Source of the DNA: Tenacibaculum finnmarkense genomovar ulcerans
GTDB lineage: Bacteria; Bacteroidota; Bacteroidia; Flavobacteriales; Flavobacteriaceae
Assembly: GCF_900239495.1 (NCBI RefSeq)
Contig: NZ_OENE01000010.1
Span: 64,871 to 123,476, forward strand
DNA length: 58,606 nucleotides
Direction of reading: 5' to 3'
Shown here: piece after piece, positions 8,483-17,239 of the stretch
Position numbering within the stretch: the first letter of the stretch is position 1
Layout of the letters: the number at the start of each line of letters is the position of its first letter
Position numbers and translations under genes: made by a program
Notes under the pieces: model-generated
Database searches by the model: none
Seen by the model: the letters and a program-made list of their open reading frames with translations, nothing else
Told to the model about the DNA's origin: nothing

Positions 8483-8977
8483 ATGAAAAAAATACTGCTA
8501 CTTTCTGACACTCATAGTTATATTGACGATCAAATATTAAAATTTGTAAAACAAGCCGATCAGGTTTGGCATGCCGGCGATATTGGCAATTTAAAAGTTA
8601 CCGATACCATAAAAAAACACAAACCTTTACAGGCTGTTTACGGCAATATTGACGATAACAATGCCAGAGCAGAATTTCCGTTAGATAATAAATTTACTGT
8701 TGAAGGAGTTTCAGTTTGGATAACTCATATAGGCGGTTATCCGAATGCTTATAAACCTAGAGTGAGGGAGGCGTTGCAAAAAAAATCTCCAAAAATATTT
8801 ATCAGCGGGCATTCGCATATTTTAAAAGTGCAATACGACCAGAAATTTAATTTACTTCATTTAAATCCAGGAGCAGCAGGAAAGCATGGTTTTCATAAAG
8901 TAAGAACTATGTTAAGGTTTGAGCTAGATAAAGGAGAAATAAAAAATATGGAAGTTATAGAATTGGCTAAGCGCTAA
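8483..8977 (+). CDS. YfcE-type metallophosphoesterase
   Basis: This 164-residue calcineurin-like phosphodiesterase shows all the metal-binding blocks in order: LLSDTHS (residues 6-12), HAGDIGN, YGNIDDN, THIGGYP and SGHSHI. Relatives such as YfcE and archaeal MJ0936 hydrolyse phosphodiesters with Mn or Ni; the natural substrate is unknown. The start was set at ATG 8483, because the upstream in-frame TTG at 8465 lies in or before a likely promoter box. It ends convergently with the histidine kinase gene, the two overlapping by four bases. Confidence 0.88.
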   Translation: MKKILLLSDTHSYIDDQILKFVKQADQVWHAGDIGNLKVTDTIKKHKPLQAVYGNIDDNNARAEFPLDNKFTVEGVSVWITHIGGYPNAYKPRVREALQKKSPKIFISGHSHILKVQYDQKFNLLHLNPGAAGKHGFHKVRTMLRFELDKGEIKNMEVIELAKR

Positions 8978-10836
8978 GTTATTGATGAAAAATCAAATGT
9001 TTCTTTATGTTTAATAGGTACAATAATCGTTATTTTCGTGCCTTTATTTTTATCCGATTTAATGGTAAATGTACCTTTCATCATTTCAATTCTTGCGGAT
9101 ATTTGCTTTAAACCGATACCATTATTAATATTACAAAACTCTGTAGAAAAACCAATTCCATCATCATTAATAAATATATTTAGCGCATCATTATCTTGTT
9201 TTATAATTATTTGCGCATAGCTAGCTTCACTGTGTTTTAGAATATTATTGGCAAGTTCTTGAATAATGTTATATATTTTCATTTCAAAATCTTGCTGATA
9301 TCTATCAATATTTTGAGCAGAAACATCAAACTGTAATTGACAGTTAGAATATTTTTTAGCAACATCTTTTAAGGCATATTCCAAACCGAATTTCAATAAA
9401 ATAGAAGAAATAAGATTGTGTGATAAATCTCTAACTTTTTCAGAGGCTTCTAAAATAATCCCTTGTGTTTTTTCAATTTCAAGAGGAATACTGCCTTTAA
9501 ATTGTTTTTTAGAAGCGCCTAAGTGCATATTTGCCGATGATAATAAGGCACTTACATTGTCGTGTAAAATTTCGGCTATTTGTTTTCGTTCAGATTCTTT
9601 AGCATCAATAGTAGCATTTAATATTTTTGTTTGTGTTTCTGATTTTATTTTTTCAATAGCCTGTTGTTCTCGTAAATTATTTTCAGAAAGTTTTAGTTGT
9701 AAGTTTTTTTGACGGAGTTTGTAATTATACACAATACCTGCCGATATAATGATAACCAATAAGCTTAAAGCACCAAATAACCAGGTTGTTTTATTGTCTT
9801 TCGCTTCTACAAGTTTTCGTTGTTCTGTAACTAAGTTTACTTTTTGTTGTTCTAAAGTTTCTTTGTGTTTTACGGTTATTTCTTCAATAATACTTCGAAC
9901 TTCTTTCTCTCGTTGATTGTCTTGAATATCGTATGATAATTCTTGATAATCGTAGGCTTTATAATCTTTTAAATTCCGCATAGCCCACGCCAAATTGTAG
10001 TATAATGTAGATTTATGTTTAACAGCTATAGAGCTGTTATTATCTTGTATTAAGCTAATAGCTTCTAAGTAGGTATTTTTAGCTTTTTTGAATTGATTTA
10101 AAGATAAATAAATACTAGCTAGGTTATTTAATGATATTGCTTGTTTTACGTTATCAGCTCTTTTTTGATGAATTTCAATGGCTTTTATGGCAAAAAATTT
10201 CGCTTTTTCAAAAAGAGAATCTTGTTGATATATTGCTGATAAATTAATATAAGAAAGCGCCTTGTTTTTTAAGTTTTTTTCGCTGACAAAGTCAAGCTTT
10301 TGCAGTTTATTATAAAAAAAAATAGCAGAATCTTTACTCGTGTTTGCTTTTTCTTTATTCTTTTTTAATTGAGTGCTGTAATTTTTTTGATAAGCGCTGC
10401 CAATTCTTAAATAAATTTCAGCTGAAATAGCTTTTGTAGCTAAAATTTCATTTTCTTGAGAAAAAGAATTGTTGTTTTTCTCAAGAAAATGAAGGGCTAT
10501 TTTATAATACTCTAATGATTTGTTGTAGTTGTTTGTTTTATCGTATATATCGGCTATTAGCATAGCTGTTAAATAGGTAAATTTGTGGTTTTTATTTTTT
10601 TTGCTTTTTTGAAACAGTAAAAAACCACTTTTCAAGGAAGAAATATATGCTCCTTTATTATATTCTTTTAATAGTTTTTGATAAACTACTTTTAGAGGAC
10701 TATCATTTTGAGTACTAAAAGACTGTTCTAAAGGAGCATATTTATTAATATTTGCAATTAGATTACAAGAAACAAACAAAATTAACCAAGTGACTAATAG
10801 TTTTGTTTTTAAAATTTTTTGAATATTATTTTTCAA
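8974..10836 (-). CDS. TPR-containing sensor histidine kinase (NarL-partner class)
   Basis: The order is an N-terminal hydrophobic segment (about residues 12-30), a periplasmic run of TPR-like helical repeats (about 60-300), a membrane helix near 352-372, a coiled coil, then a HisKA_3 dimerisation box EILHDNVSALLSSANMHL and an HATPase_c domain (ELANNILKHSEAS N-box, DDGIGFS and GIGLKQISARI G-boxes). The His of LHDN is the expected phosphate acceptor. Kinases of this class pair with LuxR/NarL-type regulators; the only one in the window is at 15853-16503 on the same strand. Pairing with it is an inference from class and proximity. The gene overlaps the convergent metallophosphoesterase end by four bases. 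Confidence 0.9.
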   Translation of the reverse strand: MKNNIQKILKTKLLVTWLILFVSCNLIANINKYAPLEQSFSTQNDSPLKVVYQKLLKEYNKGAYISSLKSGFLLFQKSKKNKNHKFTYLTAMLIADIYDKTNNYNKSLEYYKIALHFLEKNNNSFSQENEILATKAISAEIYLRIGSAYQKNYSTQLKKNKEKANTSKDSAIFFYNKLQKLDFVSEKNLKNKALSYINLSAIYQQDSLFEKAKFFAIKAIEIHQKRADNVKQAISLNNLASIYLSLNQFKKAKNTYLEAISLIQDNNSSIAVKHKSTLYYNLAWAMRNLKDYKAYDYQELSYDIQDNQREKEVRSIIEEITVKHKETLEQQKVNLVTEQRKLVEAKDNKTTWLFGALSLLVIIISAGIVYNYKLRQKNLQLKLSENNLREQQAIEKIKSETQTKILNATIDAKESERKQIAEILHDNVSALLSSANMHLGASKKQFKGSIPLEIEKTQGIILEASEKVRDLSHNLISSILLKFGLEYALKDVAKKYSNCQLQFDVSAQNIDRYQQDFEMKIYNIIQELANNILKHSEASYAQIIIKQDNDALNIFINDDGIGFSTEFCNINNGIGLKQISARIEMMKGTFTIKSDKNKGTKITIIVPIKHKETFDFSSIT

Positions 10837-10890
10837 ACGAAAATAATTTAAGAGTAATTAGCTCAAAAATACGTCTTTTATATAAGAGAA

Positions 10891-11580
10891 TTATTCATTA
10901 CCATTTACAATTATAAGTCTTGGTTTTCTACCATAAGCTTCCATAGCTTTACGAGAACTGGTAATTCCTTTAATTGCTGAATATTTATGATTTACAAAAT
11001 CTATTCTTAAAGTGTTCTGATTAGCTGAAAGAGCAATCGTTTCTGAGAAATCTTTTTTAGTCGTATTTCCTTTAGATAAATGAACTTCGTAGGTTGCTAT
11101 TTCTTGATTATAGGTAAATGTTGTAGCAACATTGTTGTTTACTTTAAAAGAAAGTAAATAAGTACCATCGTTATTTTCGGTAACACTATAAGAATTTAAA
11201 AATTCGGTAATGTTTCTTTTAGCAAGGTTACTATTTTGGTCTTCAATAGTTATTTTTTTTCTGTTTCCTTTATTAGCATCTAAAAAACCAATAACTAACT
11301 GCTCATTTTCTATTAAAAAATCATTACTGTATTTCTTAGCCGTTTTATTGCTTGCTTCCGATAAAATAATTTCATTAGCATTTTCGCTATTTTTAAGACT
11401 AGTTACGTCGGTATAATTTGTTGTTTTTAAATCGATAGAATAGGCGCCATTTGCATCTCTTTTAAGACTGTAAGATTCTAATAATTTTTGTTGTACTGCG
11501 CTAGGAACTTCTGTTTGGTTAGAAGTGCAAGCTGTTAAAGCTAAAATTGAAGCTACTAATAATTGGGTTGTCTTAATCAT
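10891..11580 (-). CDS. Putative lipoprotein, unknown function
   Basis: The 229-residue precursor has a signal peptide ending LALTAC (lipidation Cys about 18). The mature part is beta-rich with many Asn, Thr and Lys and no recognised domain. Segments such as NGAYSIDLKTTNYTDV and NDGTYLLSFKVNNNV have similar spacing and may be two related beta units. It lies 54 bp upstream of the histidine kinase on the same strand and could be co-transcribed with it, possibly as an envelope partner. The 146-bp gap on its other side separates it from the TonB-like gene. I do not recognise the family. Confidence 0.7.
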   Translation of the reverse strand: MIKTTQLLVASILALTACTSNQTEVPSAVQQKLLESYSLKRDANGAYSIDLKTTNYTDVTSLKNSENANEIILSEASNKTAKKYSNDFLIENEQLVIGFLDANKGNRKKITIEDQNSNLAKRNITEFLNSYSVTENNDGTYLLSFKVNNNVATTFTYNQEIATYEVHLSKGNTTKKDFSETIALSANQNTLRIDFVNHKYSAIKGITSSRKAMEAYGRKPRLIIVNGNE

Positions 11581-11725
11581 AATTTATTATTTATTTGGTG
11601 TTAGTTTATTTTTTTTAGTAATTTTAAAGTTACTCCTTGTTTGGTAATACTTTGCTTTATCTCTTAAAAATTATCTTGATTTTTTTTTTACAGGGTGTTG
11701 GTCGCTGCCTTTAACTCCAAAATTA

Positions 11726-14359
11726 TTATAATGAAAACCTAGCCTTAAACAATACCTGTGAAGGTCTTAAAATAAAATTAGATTCCAAGTAACTAAAATT
11801 ATTAATATTTACAGTTCTATAATTTTCTGTATTAAAAAGATTATTCCATTGAATTTCAAAATCAATGTTTTTCTTTTTCCAAGTATAGCGATAAACTAAA
11901 TCTGTAAATAAGTTTTTGGTAGCTTCAGAGAACAAATTATTTTTGATAATTTCGGTTTTTAAACTTAAGTATTGATTTTTTTTGGGGTAAATATTTACAT
12001 TTAATTTATGAAATTGTTGAGTTATTGTTTGATTTTTTTGTTCTTGGATTTGATTGTTTGAAAATTGAAAAGTAGATGTTAATTCTGTATTTAACCAATC
12101 AGTAATATCTATATCTACCTTTGCGTTGAAACTCCTGTTTTGATTAGAAATATCTGTTGTTTCAGAATTCAAAATTTGCTGAAAAGATTGTAAACTATAA
12201 TTGGTACTCATAGTTATATTTGTGTTTATTGAACTAATATATTTACTCGCTTTGGTAGAAAAATTATGAGATTGTCTTTTATTATCTTGCTCAATAGCTT
12301 GAAACTCAATTGCACCATTATTTAGAACCTGTGTATTGTAAAGTAAGTTATTGTTTGTTATTGTATTTGAATAAGTCAAATTTAAAAATAAAGCATTAAT
12401 AGGGTTTCTATAACCGATAAATGCAGCATAATTAATAGTTTGTTTTTCAGGTAAAGGCGCATCTATACGTTGTATATTTCTATAATTTAGCAAGATGTAA
12501 TTATAATATACTTGATTTATAGTCCCAAATTGATTGCTAAAACTGGCTGATGAAGCAATACGCCAAAAATTAGTAATATCATAATTTAAAGAGAAGCGTG
12601 GTTCAAAAGTTAATCGATTTAGGTTTTGATTTCGCAGTAAAGGTTTATCTTCTAATTGGTAGTTGTGAAAATTAACTGGCGTTGTCAATTCCATTCTCCA
12701 TTTATCTTTTTTATATTGTGTTTTTAAATTAAAATACAATTTGGCACGTCTCCAATCTAAATTATTTTCAAAATCTGAGATTTGATTTGTATTTGATGTT
12801 AAAATTTTACTTTTTAAATCTTGCTGTTCAAACTGAAAACCAACTTTAGGGCTAAAACTGAATTGTTTCCAACCTTTTGTAAAATCTAAAGAGTTATTAG
12901 TATAAAACGTATTAAGTTCAACATTTTGAATAACTTTTTCATAAGCATTACCATTATTTAATAAGTCGTTAAACGGACCTGGGTTAATAGTTAATGATTG
13001 TGGTGTTTTATTAAATCCTATATAAGAATTTAATGAAGCAATTTGTTTACCAATTGAGAATAGAGTTTTAAATTTATTTGATAGTTTAAAATATCTATTA
13101 CTTAAATTTTGATTAATATCATCATTATTTAGTTGAATATTGCCTTGTTGATTATCCCAAAATCCTTGAAATTGTAAACTGTTTTTTAAAAAGTTTTTAT
13201 TAGTATTCTTTTGAAGTGTTAGGTTGGTTTCTAAAGTATTTGTATAAAGTTGGTTATATTTCTGCTCAAATAAATTAATACTGTCATTTAATGTGAAAAA
13301 TTGAGTGTTTGTAACTCCATTTTGTTGTTGATAATCATTAATGTAAGATACATTTAATCGCAATTCATAATCGTTTTTTAATTTTTGTAAATAATTACTA
13401 GTAATTAGATGAATGTTATTATCTAACCAACGTTTTTCTGAAAAATTAGGTGTTTGAAGTTTTTGAATAGATAACCAATCTTGTTTTTCATTATTACTTT
13501 CAAATTGTTCTAATAAATCATCAACAGTCAAAGATTTTAACTGTGAAGCCACATCGTTTCCAGTATTATTAAATTGATAAGAACTTAACATTTGTTTTTT
13601 CTTTGAAAACAGCATAGGAGTTATATTGGAGTCCCAAAGTAAAGGAGATAATCCACTACCAATTTCTGCTTGACCTGTAAAAGTGTAATTGCTTTTAAGT
13701 TTTATATTTATAGCTGCTTGGTCTGAATAGACCAAGCTGTCCAACATTTTAATAGGTTGATGGTTTTCTAAAACCTGAACTTTAGTTACTTCTTTATAGG
13801 GTAAATTTTTGTTTGCTAAATTGTATTTACCTTCTAATAAATCTAAACCTTCAATGTAATATTTATTAATAGGCTTACCCTGATATAATATTTTTCCATT
13901 ATCTAAAACTTCAATACCAGGCATATTTTTTAAAACATCTGCAATAGTTCTATCTTCTTGTTTAGAAAATGAACTTACAGAATAATTTATAGTATCGCCT
14001 TTACGAGTAATAGGTAAAGATTTTATAATAACTTCTTTTAACTCGGTTATTTCTTCTTCTAAAACAAAATTTAAAGTTTGAGATTTATTTTCAATAATTT
14101 TGGTAACATTTTTAAAACCCATTGACCTGATATTGAGTTGTAATTTTTCTTTGTTTGTATTTATCGAAATAGAAAACTCTCCTTTATTATTAGAAATACT
14201 ATAGTTTAAAATAGTATCTGTGTTTATTTCTTTTATCGTTATGCTAGTAGCATAAATTGATTTACCTTTTATAGTTTTTAACTTACCATTAATTATGCTT
14301 TGAGAAAAACTAAAAATTGAAAAAAGAAAAAATATACCAAAACTTATAAATAACTTCAT
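11726..14359 (-). CDS. TonB-dependent-receptor-like outer-membrane protein (GLPGLI partner)
   Basis: This 877-residue protein has a signal peptide, an N-terminal carboxypeptidase-regulatory-like beta domain (about residues 20-110), a plug-like segment (RTIADVLKNMPGIEVLDNGK and GLDLLEGKYNLANKN), and a long beta-barrel rich in Asn, Gln and aromatics ending in SL after VLFKARF. A standard TonB box was not seen. The GLPGLI gene lies directly upstream and overlaps by one base (TAATG), so the two are translated in tandem. Such pairs recur in Flavobacteriia next to small secreted peptides, but their cargo is not established. The role is inferred as outer-membrane passage of a peptide or ligand. Confidence 0.8.
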   Translation of the reverse strand: MKLFISFGIFFLFSIFSFSQSIINGKLKTIKGKSIYATSITIKEINTDTILNYSISNNKGEFSISINTNKEKLQLNIRSMGFKNVTKIIENKSQTLNFVLEEEITELKEVIIKSLPITRKGDTINYSVSSFSKQEDRTIADVLKNMPGIEVLDNGKILYQGKPINKYYIEGLDLLEGKYNLANKNLPYKEVTKVQVLENHQPIKMLDSLVYSDQAAINIKLKSNYTFTGQAEIGSGLSPLLWDSNITPMLFSKKKQMLSSYQFNNTGNDVASQLKSLTVDDLLEQFESNNEKQDWLSIQKLQTPNFSEKRWLDNNIHLITSNYLQKLKNDYELRLNVSYINDYQQQNGVTNTQFFTLNDSINLFEQKYNQLYTNTLETNLTLQKNTNKNFLKNSLQFQGFWDNQQGNIQLNNDDINQNLSNRYFKLSNKFKTLFSIGKQIASLNSYIGFNKTPQSLTINPGPFNDLLNNGNAYEKVIQNVELNTFYTNNSLDFTKGWKQFSFSPKVGFQFEQQDLKSKILTSNTNQISDFENNLDWRRAKLYFNLKTQYKKDKWRMELTTPVNFHNYQLEDKPLLRNQNLNRLTFEPRFSLNYDITNFWRIASSASFSNQFGTINQVYYNYILLNYRNIQRIDAPLPEKQTINYAAFIGYRNPINALFLNLTYSNTITNNNLLYNTQVLNNGAIEFQAIEQDNKRQSHNFSTKASKYISSINTNITMSTNYSLQSFQQILNSETTDISNQNRSFNAKVDIDITDWLNTELTSTFQFSNNQIQEQKNQTITQQFHKLNVNIYPKKNQYLSLKTEIIKNNLFSEATKNLFTDLVYRYTWKKKNIDFEIQWNNLFNTENYRTVNINNFSYLESNFILRPSQVLFKARFSL

Positions 14360-15195
14360 TAATCAATAATTTCTATTGGGTTGTATGGTATTTTTTTAAA
14401 ATTTGCACCACCCCTAATAGTTCCTGTGATAAAATTTTCAGGTTTTTCATGAAAATTTCTTTCAGCTTTAAAAAAGTTTTCTTTTGATGTTTTTATTGTA
14501 TTTTTTTTAATTGTCTTATAAATTTCTTTTTGTTTATTATCTATACCAATAGCTATAAAATGGAAATTTTTTTTATCATCATATAATTCTAAAATTAGAC
14601 CGGGTAAATTCCCAAAAACATAAGGACCTAAATTAATAGGTATTTCTTCAGTGTACCAAGCGATCCATTTTCTACCACCATAATTTACTACTGCTTTTTT
14701 TACTTTATAATTTAAAATTGTTTTATTATCGTTTACAAGTTTCCAACTTAAATTTGATATCTTTTCTTTATACTCATAATTTTTTTTGTAAATTTTACTT
14801 TGAATTGTTAAGGAATTATCTTTTAACTCTTTAAAAATATTTTTTTTAAACCCTATTTTCGCCCTCATAGCGAGTAATTTATTTAATTCAACTGCGCCTA
14901 AATTTTTATAGTAGCTAAATTTTTCTTCTATAGAATCTTTTTTTAAAGTATTAAAATCTGTAAATTTTGACCAATTTTGACCAATTTGGAGTACGGTTAA
15001 AGAAGACTTTGTTTTTTCTGTTTTTTTAGGGTTTGAAACATATGTATAATTATAATAAATGTTTTGTTTAGTTTGTTCTAATTTTTCTGCATTATATTCG
15101 ATAGGAGGAAAACTCATATTACCCTTAATTTGAATTTGTCCAATAACGTTGCTCGTAAATAAATAGAAAAATAATATTTTTAAAATTTGTTTCAT
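14359..15195 (-). CDS. GLPGLI family protein
   Basis: The 278-residue protein begins with a signal peptide (about residues 1-19, cleavage near VIGQ). The name-giving motif appears as the variant NLPGLILELYDD around residue 195. Preceding beta segments with YNYTYVS and WIAWYTEEIPINLGPY match the family layout. GLPGLI proteins are periplasmic or surface proteins of Bacteroidota of unknown function, commonly encoded beside TonB-receptor-like barrels, as here. The stop overlaps the barrel start by one base. Upstream on the same strand is the broken small-peptide gene, 67 bp away. Confidence 0.88.
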   Translation of the reverse strand: MKQILKILFFYLFTSNVIGQIQIKGNMSFPPIEYNAEKLEQTKQNIYYNYTYVSNPKKTEKTKSSLTVLQIGQNWSKFTDFNTLKKDSIEEKFSYYKNLGAVELNKLLAMRAKIGFKKNIFKELKDNSLTIQSKIYKKNYEYKEKISNLSWKLVNDNKTILNYKVKKAVVNYGGRKWIAWYTEEIPINLGPYVFGNLPGLILELYDDKKNFHFIAIGIDNKQKEIYKTIKKNTIKTSKENFFKAERNFHEKPENFITGTIRGGANFKKIPYNPIEIID

Positions 15196-15261
15196 ATCTA
15201 AATGATTTTATTTTATTAAATGTGTGCACAAATTAATTTGTGCACACAAAAAAGTAAGTGA

Positions 15262-15471
15262 TTAACATCTTCCTTGAGAGAAATGCCAAGCATCTTCAAG
15301 AACTTCTGTAGTGGTTTAACCATCAATACATAAGGAAAAACTGTTGTCACATTCAACGTTGACTTCAACCCAATGACTACAAATAAATTCTTCTGCTACT
15401 GTTTTTTCAACATCAGTAGTACCACTAAATGATGCTAATAAAAATGCTAATCCTAAAAATAAACTTTTCAT
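15262..15471 (-). pseudogene. Small secreted Cys-containing peptide gene, interrupted by in-frame TAA
   Basis: From ATG 15469-15471 the frame gives a signal peptide (MKSLFLGLAFLLASFSG) and a short mature part with Cys in ICSHW, VECDN and SLCIDG, then a TAA at 15316-15318 (51 residues). The same frame continues past the stop for 17 more codons (EVLEDAWHF, ending GRC) to a second TAA at 15262-15264. The fourth Cys is only in the extension. The continuous frame and the even Cys spacing suggest a 69-residue precursor broken by a point change; a genuine 51-residue peptide is the alternative. It is followed on the same strand by the GLPGLI and TonB-like genes, whose ligand or cargo it may have been. 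Confidence 0.6.
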
Positions 15472-15852
15472 AATTTTTCTTTTTTATGAAATTTTCCAAC
15501 TTTAAAAAGTTAGTTTGGAAAATATTCCCATTTTTGGTATTCATCCAATTTTACTATTTTGTTTACTTTCAATGTTCAAATCTCTATAATTTCATTTTAA
15601 CTTTATTTGATTGAATTTCTATTATTTTCATAAAGATAATCAGTCGGTTTTAATCGCTGTGGCATAATAAGTGTAAAAAAGCGATGTACTAAAAATACAG
15701 TACGGTAAACAAAACAAAATGAAGGGTTTTTTTTATTTTACGCTAGTTATTGCTAACAAGTACATCGCTGATTTTATTTTTTATGATTATAGTGTTGGTT
15801 TTTAGCGATGTACTTACTAATAAAGCGATAGATTTACGGGGGACTATTGGCT
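15472..15852. repeat. Intergenic region with four alternating 10-bp motifs and an AGTCCCCC motif
   Basis: No gene was found in these 381 bases. AGCGATGTAC occurs at 15680-15689 and 15804-15813, and its reverse complement at 15760-15769 and 15877-15886, the last inside the response-regulator gene. The pair 15801-15813 and 15877-15889 forms a 13-base perfect inverted repeat, and 15680/15759 an 11-base one. GGGGGACTA at 15838-15846 is the reverse complement of the TAGTCCCCC core seen in the leaders at 29304 and 55085 (the latter cases share AGTCCCCC). Confidence 0.6.
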
Positions 15853-16503
15853 TTATATTATATTATTTCTAACAGCGTACATCGCTAAACCGACTACATT
15901 TTTTACTTTTAATTTTCTATATAAACTCTTACGATATGTTTCAATCGATTTTACACTCACTGATAAATGAACTGCTATTTCAGTAGAGTTTTTTTCTAAA
16001 GCTATTTGCTTTAATACTTCAATTTCTCTTTCAGTTAATTCTTCTTTATTTAAACGATTTTCTTCAATTTTCGCTTCAGAAACATACAATTCCAATAAGT
16101 TAGTTTTAATTGTATCACTAAAATATTGTGCACCATTATACACATCTTTTATGGCATCTATAATATGTTCACTAGCGCAACTTTTATCAATAAACCCATT
16201 AGCACCTAATAAAACCATTTGCTGCACTAATTTAGCGTCACTTAAACCAGACAGAATGATTGTTTTAATTTCTATATTACGTTTTTTAAACGCTTTTAAA
16301 ACTTCAATCCCGTCCATTTCTGGCATATTGATATCTAAAATTAGGACATCGGCATTGTTTTTAGTAGACCAATTTACTACCTGTTTACCAGTTAAAGAAT
16401 AGCCTTCTATTTCAAAGTTATCCTCTGTATTTAATAAGGCGATGACCCCATCGATTAAGATTTTATGGTCATCAGCTATGTGAACTTTAATCTTTTGATC
16501 CAT
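15853..16503 (-). CDS. LuxR/NarL-family response regulator
   Basis: The 216-residue regulator has a receiver domain (about residues 5-120) with acidic pocket Asp11/Asp12, phospho-acceptor Asp57 in LILDINMPEMDG, a Ser in IILSG and Lys107 in FIDKS. A GerE-type helix-turn-helix (about 150-205, LTEREIEVLKQIALEKNS then VSVKSIETYRKSLYRKL) follows. The start was set at the ATG at 16501-16503, 15 codons inside a longer open frame, because the receiver fold starts there. It is the natural partner for the HisKA_3 kinase at 8974-10836, with the TonB/GLPGLI/peptide genes between them. Two identical palindromes lie 70-106 bp upstream and may be its own binding sites. Confidence 0.92.
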   Translation of the reverse strand: MDQKIKVHIADDHKILIDGVIALLNTEDNFEIEGYSLTGKQVVNWSTKNNADVLILDINMPEMDGIEVLKAFKKRNIEIKTIILSGLSDAKLVQQMVLLGANGFIDKSCASEHIIDAIKDVYNGAQYFSDTIKTNLLELYVSEAKIEENRLNKEELTEREIEVLKQIALEKNSTEIAVHLSVSVKSIETYRKSLYRKLKVKNVVGLAMYAVRNNII

Positions 16504-16535
16504 TGTTGTTTCGTTTACAAATTTATAGCATGTAT

Positions 16536-16609
16536 TTAGGGTACACAATACCCAATACCCCTAATTGATCGTTAGGGTTAACCCTAATTGGATTAGGGTT
16601 AACCCTAAT
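16536..16609. promoter_or_regulatory. Palindrome pair, probable operator of the response-regulator gene
   Basis: The 16-bp perfect palindrome TTAGGGTTAACCCTAA occurs twice, at 16572-16587 and 16593-16608, exactly 21 bp apart, two helical turns. Half-site-like GGGTA and TACCC runs continue leftward from 16538 toward the gene. The phasing suggests cooperative dimers binding on one DNA face. The LuxR-type regulator just downstream is the obvious candidate binder (inference). Confidence 0.6.
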
Positions 16610-16670
16610 TTCGTTAACATTTCTTTAACATTTGTTTTGTTAATTACCTGATTCATATAGTTTTAAAAAT

Positions 16671-16704
16671 AAAAAAACCGAAATCAAAGATTCCGGTTTT
16701 TTTT
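16671..16704 (-). terminator. Terminator of the DUF4293 gene
   Basis: ACCGAAATC and GATTCCGGT pair with one G-U-type mismatch around AAA. On the minus strand the hairpin is followed by a T run, 30 nt beyond the DUF4293 stop codon. Confidence 0.65.
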
Positions 16705-16731
16705 CGCACTAAATATACTAATATGTTAGGT

Positions 16732-17169
16732 TTATCGTAATCTATCTACAGATTTTACAAGATCTTCATCTTTCTTGATGGCTTTATTTGCTAAAACTAA
16801 CAGCAAAATAACAAGAATCGGAAAAAACATCCCAATACCTTTCTCAGAAACCGCAGCTTCTCCAGATAATGTTTGTGACAGATATATTAATATCCCTAAT
16901 AAAAAAAAGTTAATTAATATGTTAACACGCCCTAAAACAAATTGTAGCTCACGGTTTTTAAATAAAAACAGCGTTACAGCCGATAATAAAGCGGAAATAA
17001 AAAATAATACAGGCGTTGCTTTTTCTAAAAAACTAGCCCCCGAAAATAAATCTATTATATAAACAGGTGTATTTACTTGGTTGTTAGCCCAAAGACTACA
17101 GCAAGTGGTTAAGCCAGCAGAAATTAATACTGCAATTAATAGATATATAGATTGTTTTCTTTGTATCAT
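16732..17169 (-). CDS. DUF4293 membrane protein
   Basis: This 145-residue protein begins with IQRKQSIYLL and has four membrane helices (about residues 8-25, 48-66, 78-98 and 112-126) and a short charged tail. These are the features of DUF4293, a Bacteroidota-restricted family of unknown function usually encoded beside rho, as here, where it is divergent from it. The conserved neighbourhood is the main clue to identity; no catalytic motif is visible. Confidence 0.85.
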   Translation of the reverse strand: MIQRKQSIYLLIAVLISAGLTTCCSLWANNQVNTPVYIIDLFSGASFLEKATPVLFFISALLSAVTLFLFKNRELQFVLGRVNILINFFLLGILIYLSQTLSGEAAVSEKGIGMFFPILVILLLVLANKAIKKDEDLVKSVDRLR

Positions 17170-17239
17170 ATTCGTTATTCGGTAGCAAATGTAATATTTA
17201 TTTTTTTAAAAAGAAATATTACAAGTTAAATTATTTGTA

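Noticed and set aside
15680..15889. Integron attC sites from the AGCGATGTAC inverted repeats
   Set aside because: The required GTTRRRY/RYYYAAC core pairs are not present at the ends, and no integrase or cassette array is visible.
16540..16565. Classical NarL heptamer sites (TACCCCT)
   Set aside because: One exact heptamer occurs in a run of C/A repeats near 16556, but heptamers are enterobacterial and the palindromes are the stronger signal. It is not claimed separately.
16572..16608. Telomere-like TTAGGG repeats
   Set aside because: The units are perfect palindromes (TTAGGGTTAACCCTAA) spaced 21 bp, not tandem one-strand repeats, and lie in a promoter region of a circular-type genome.
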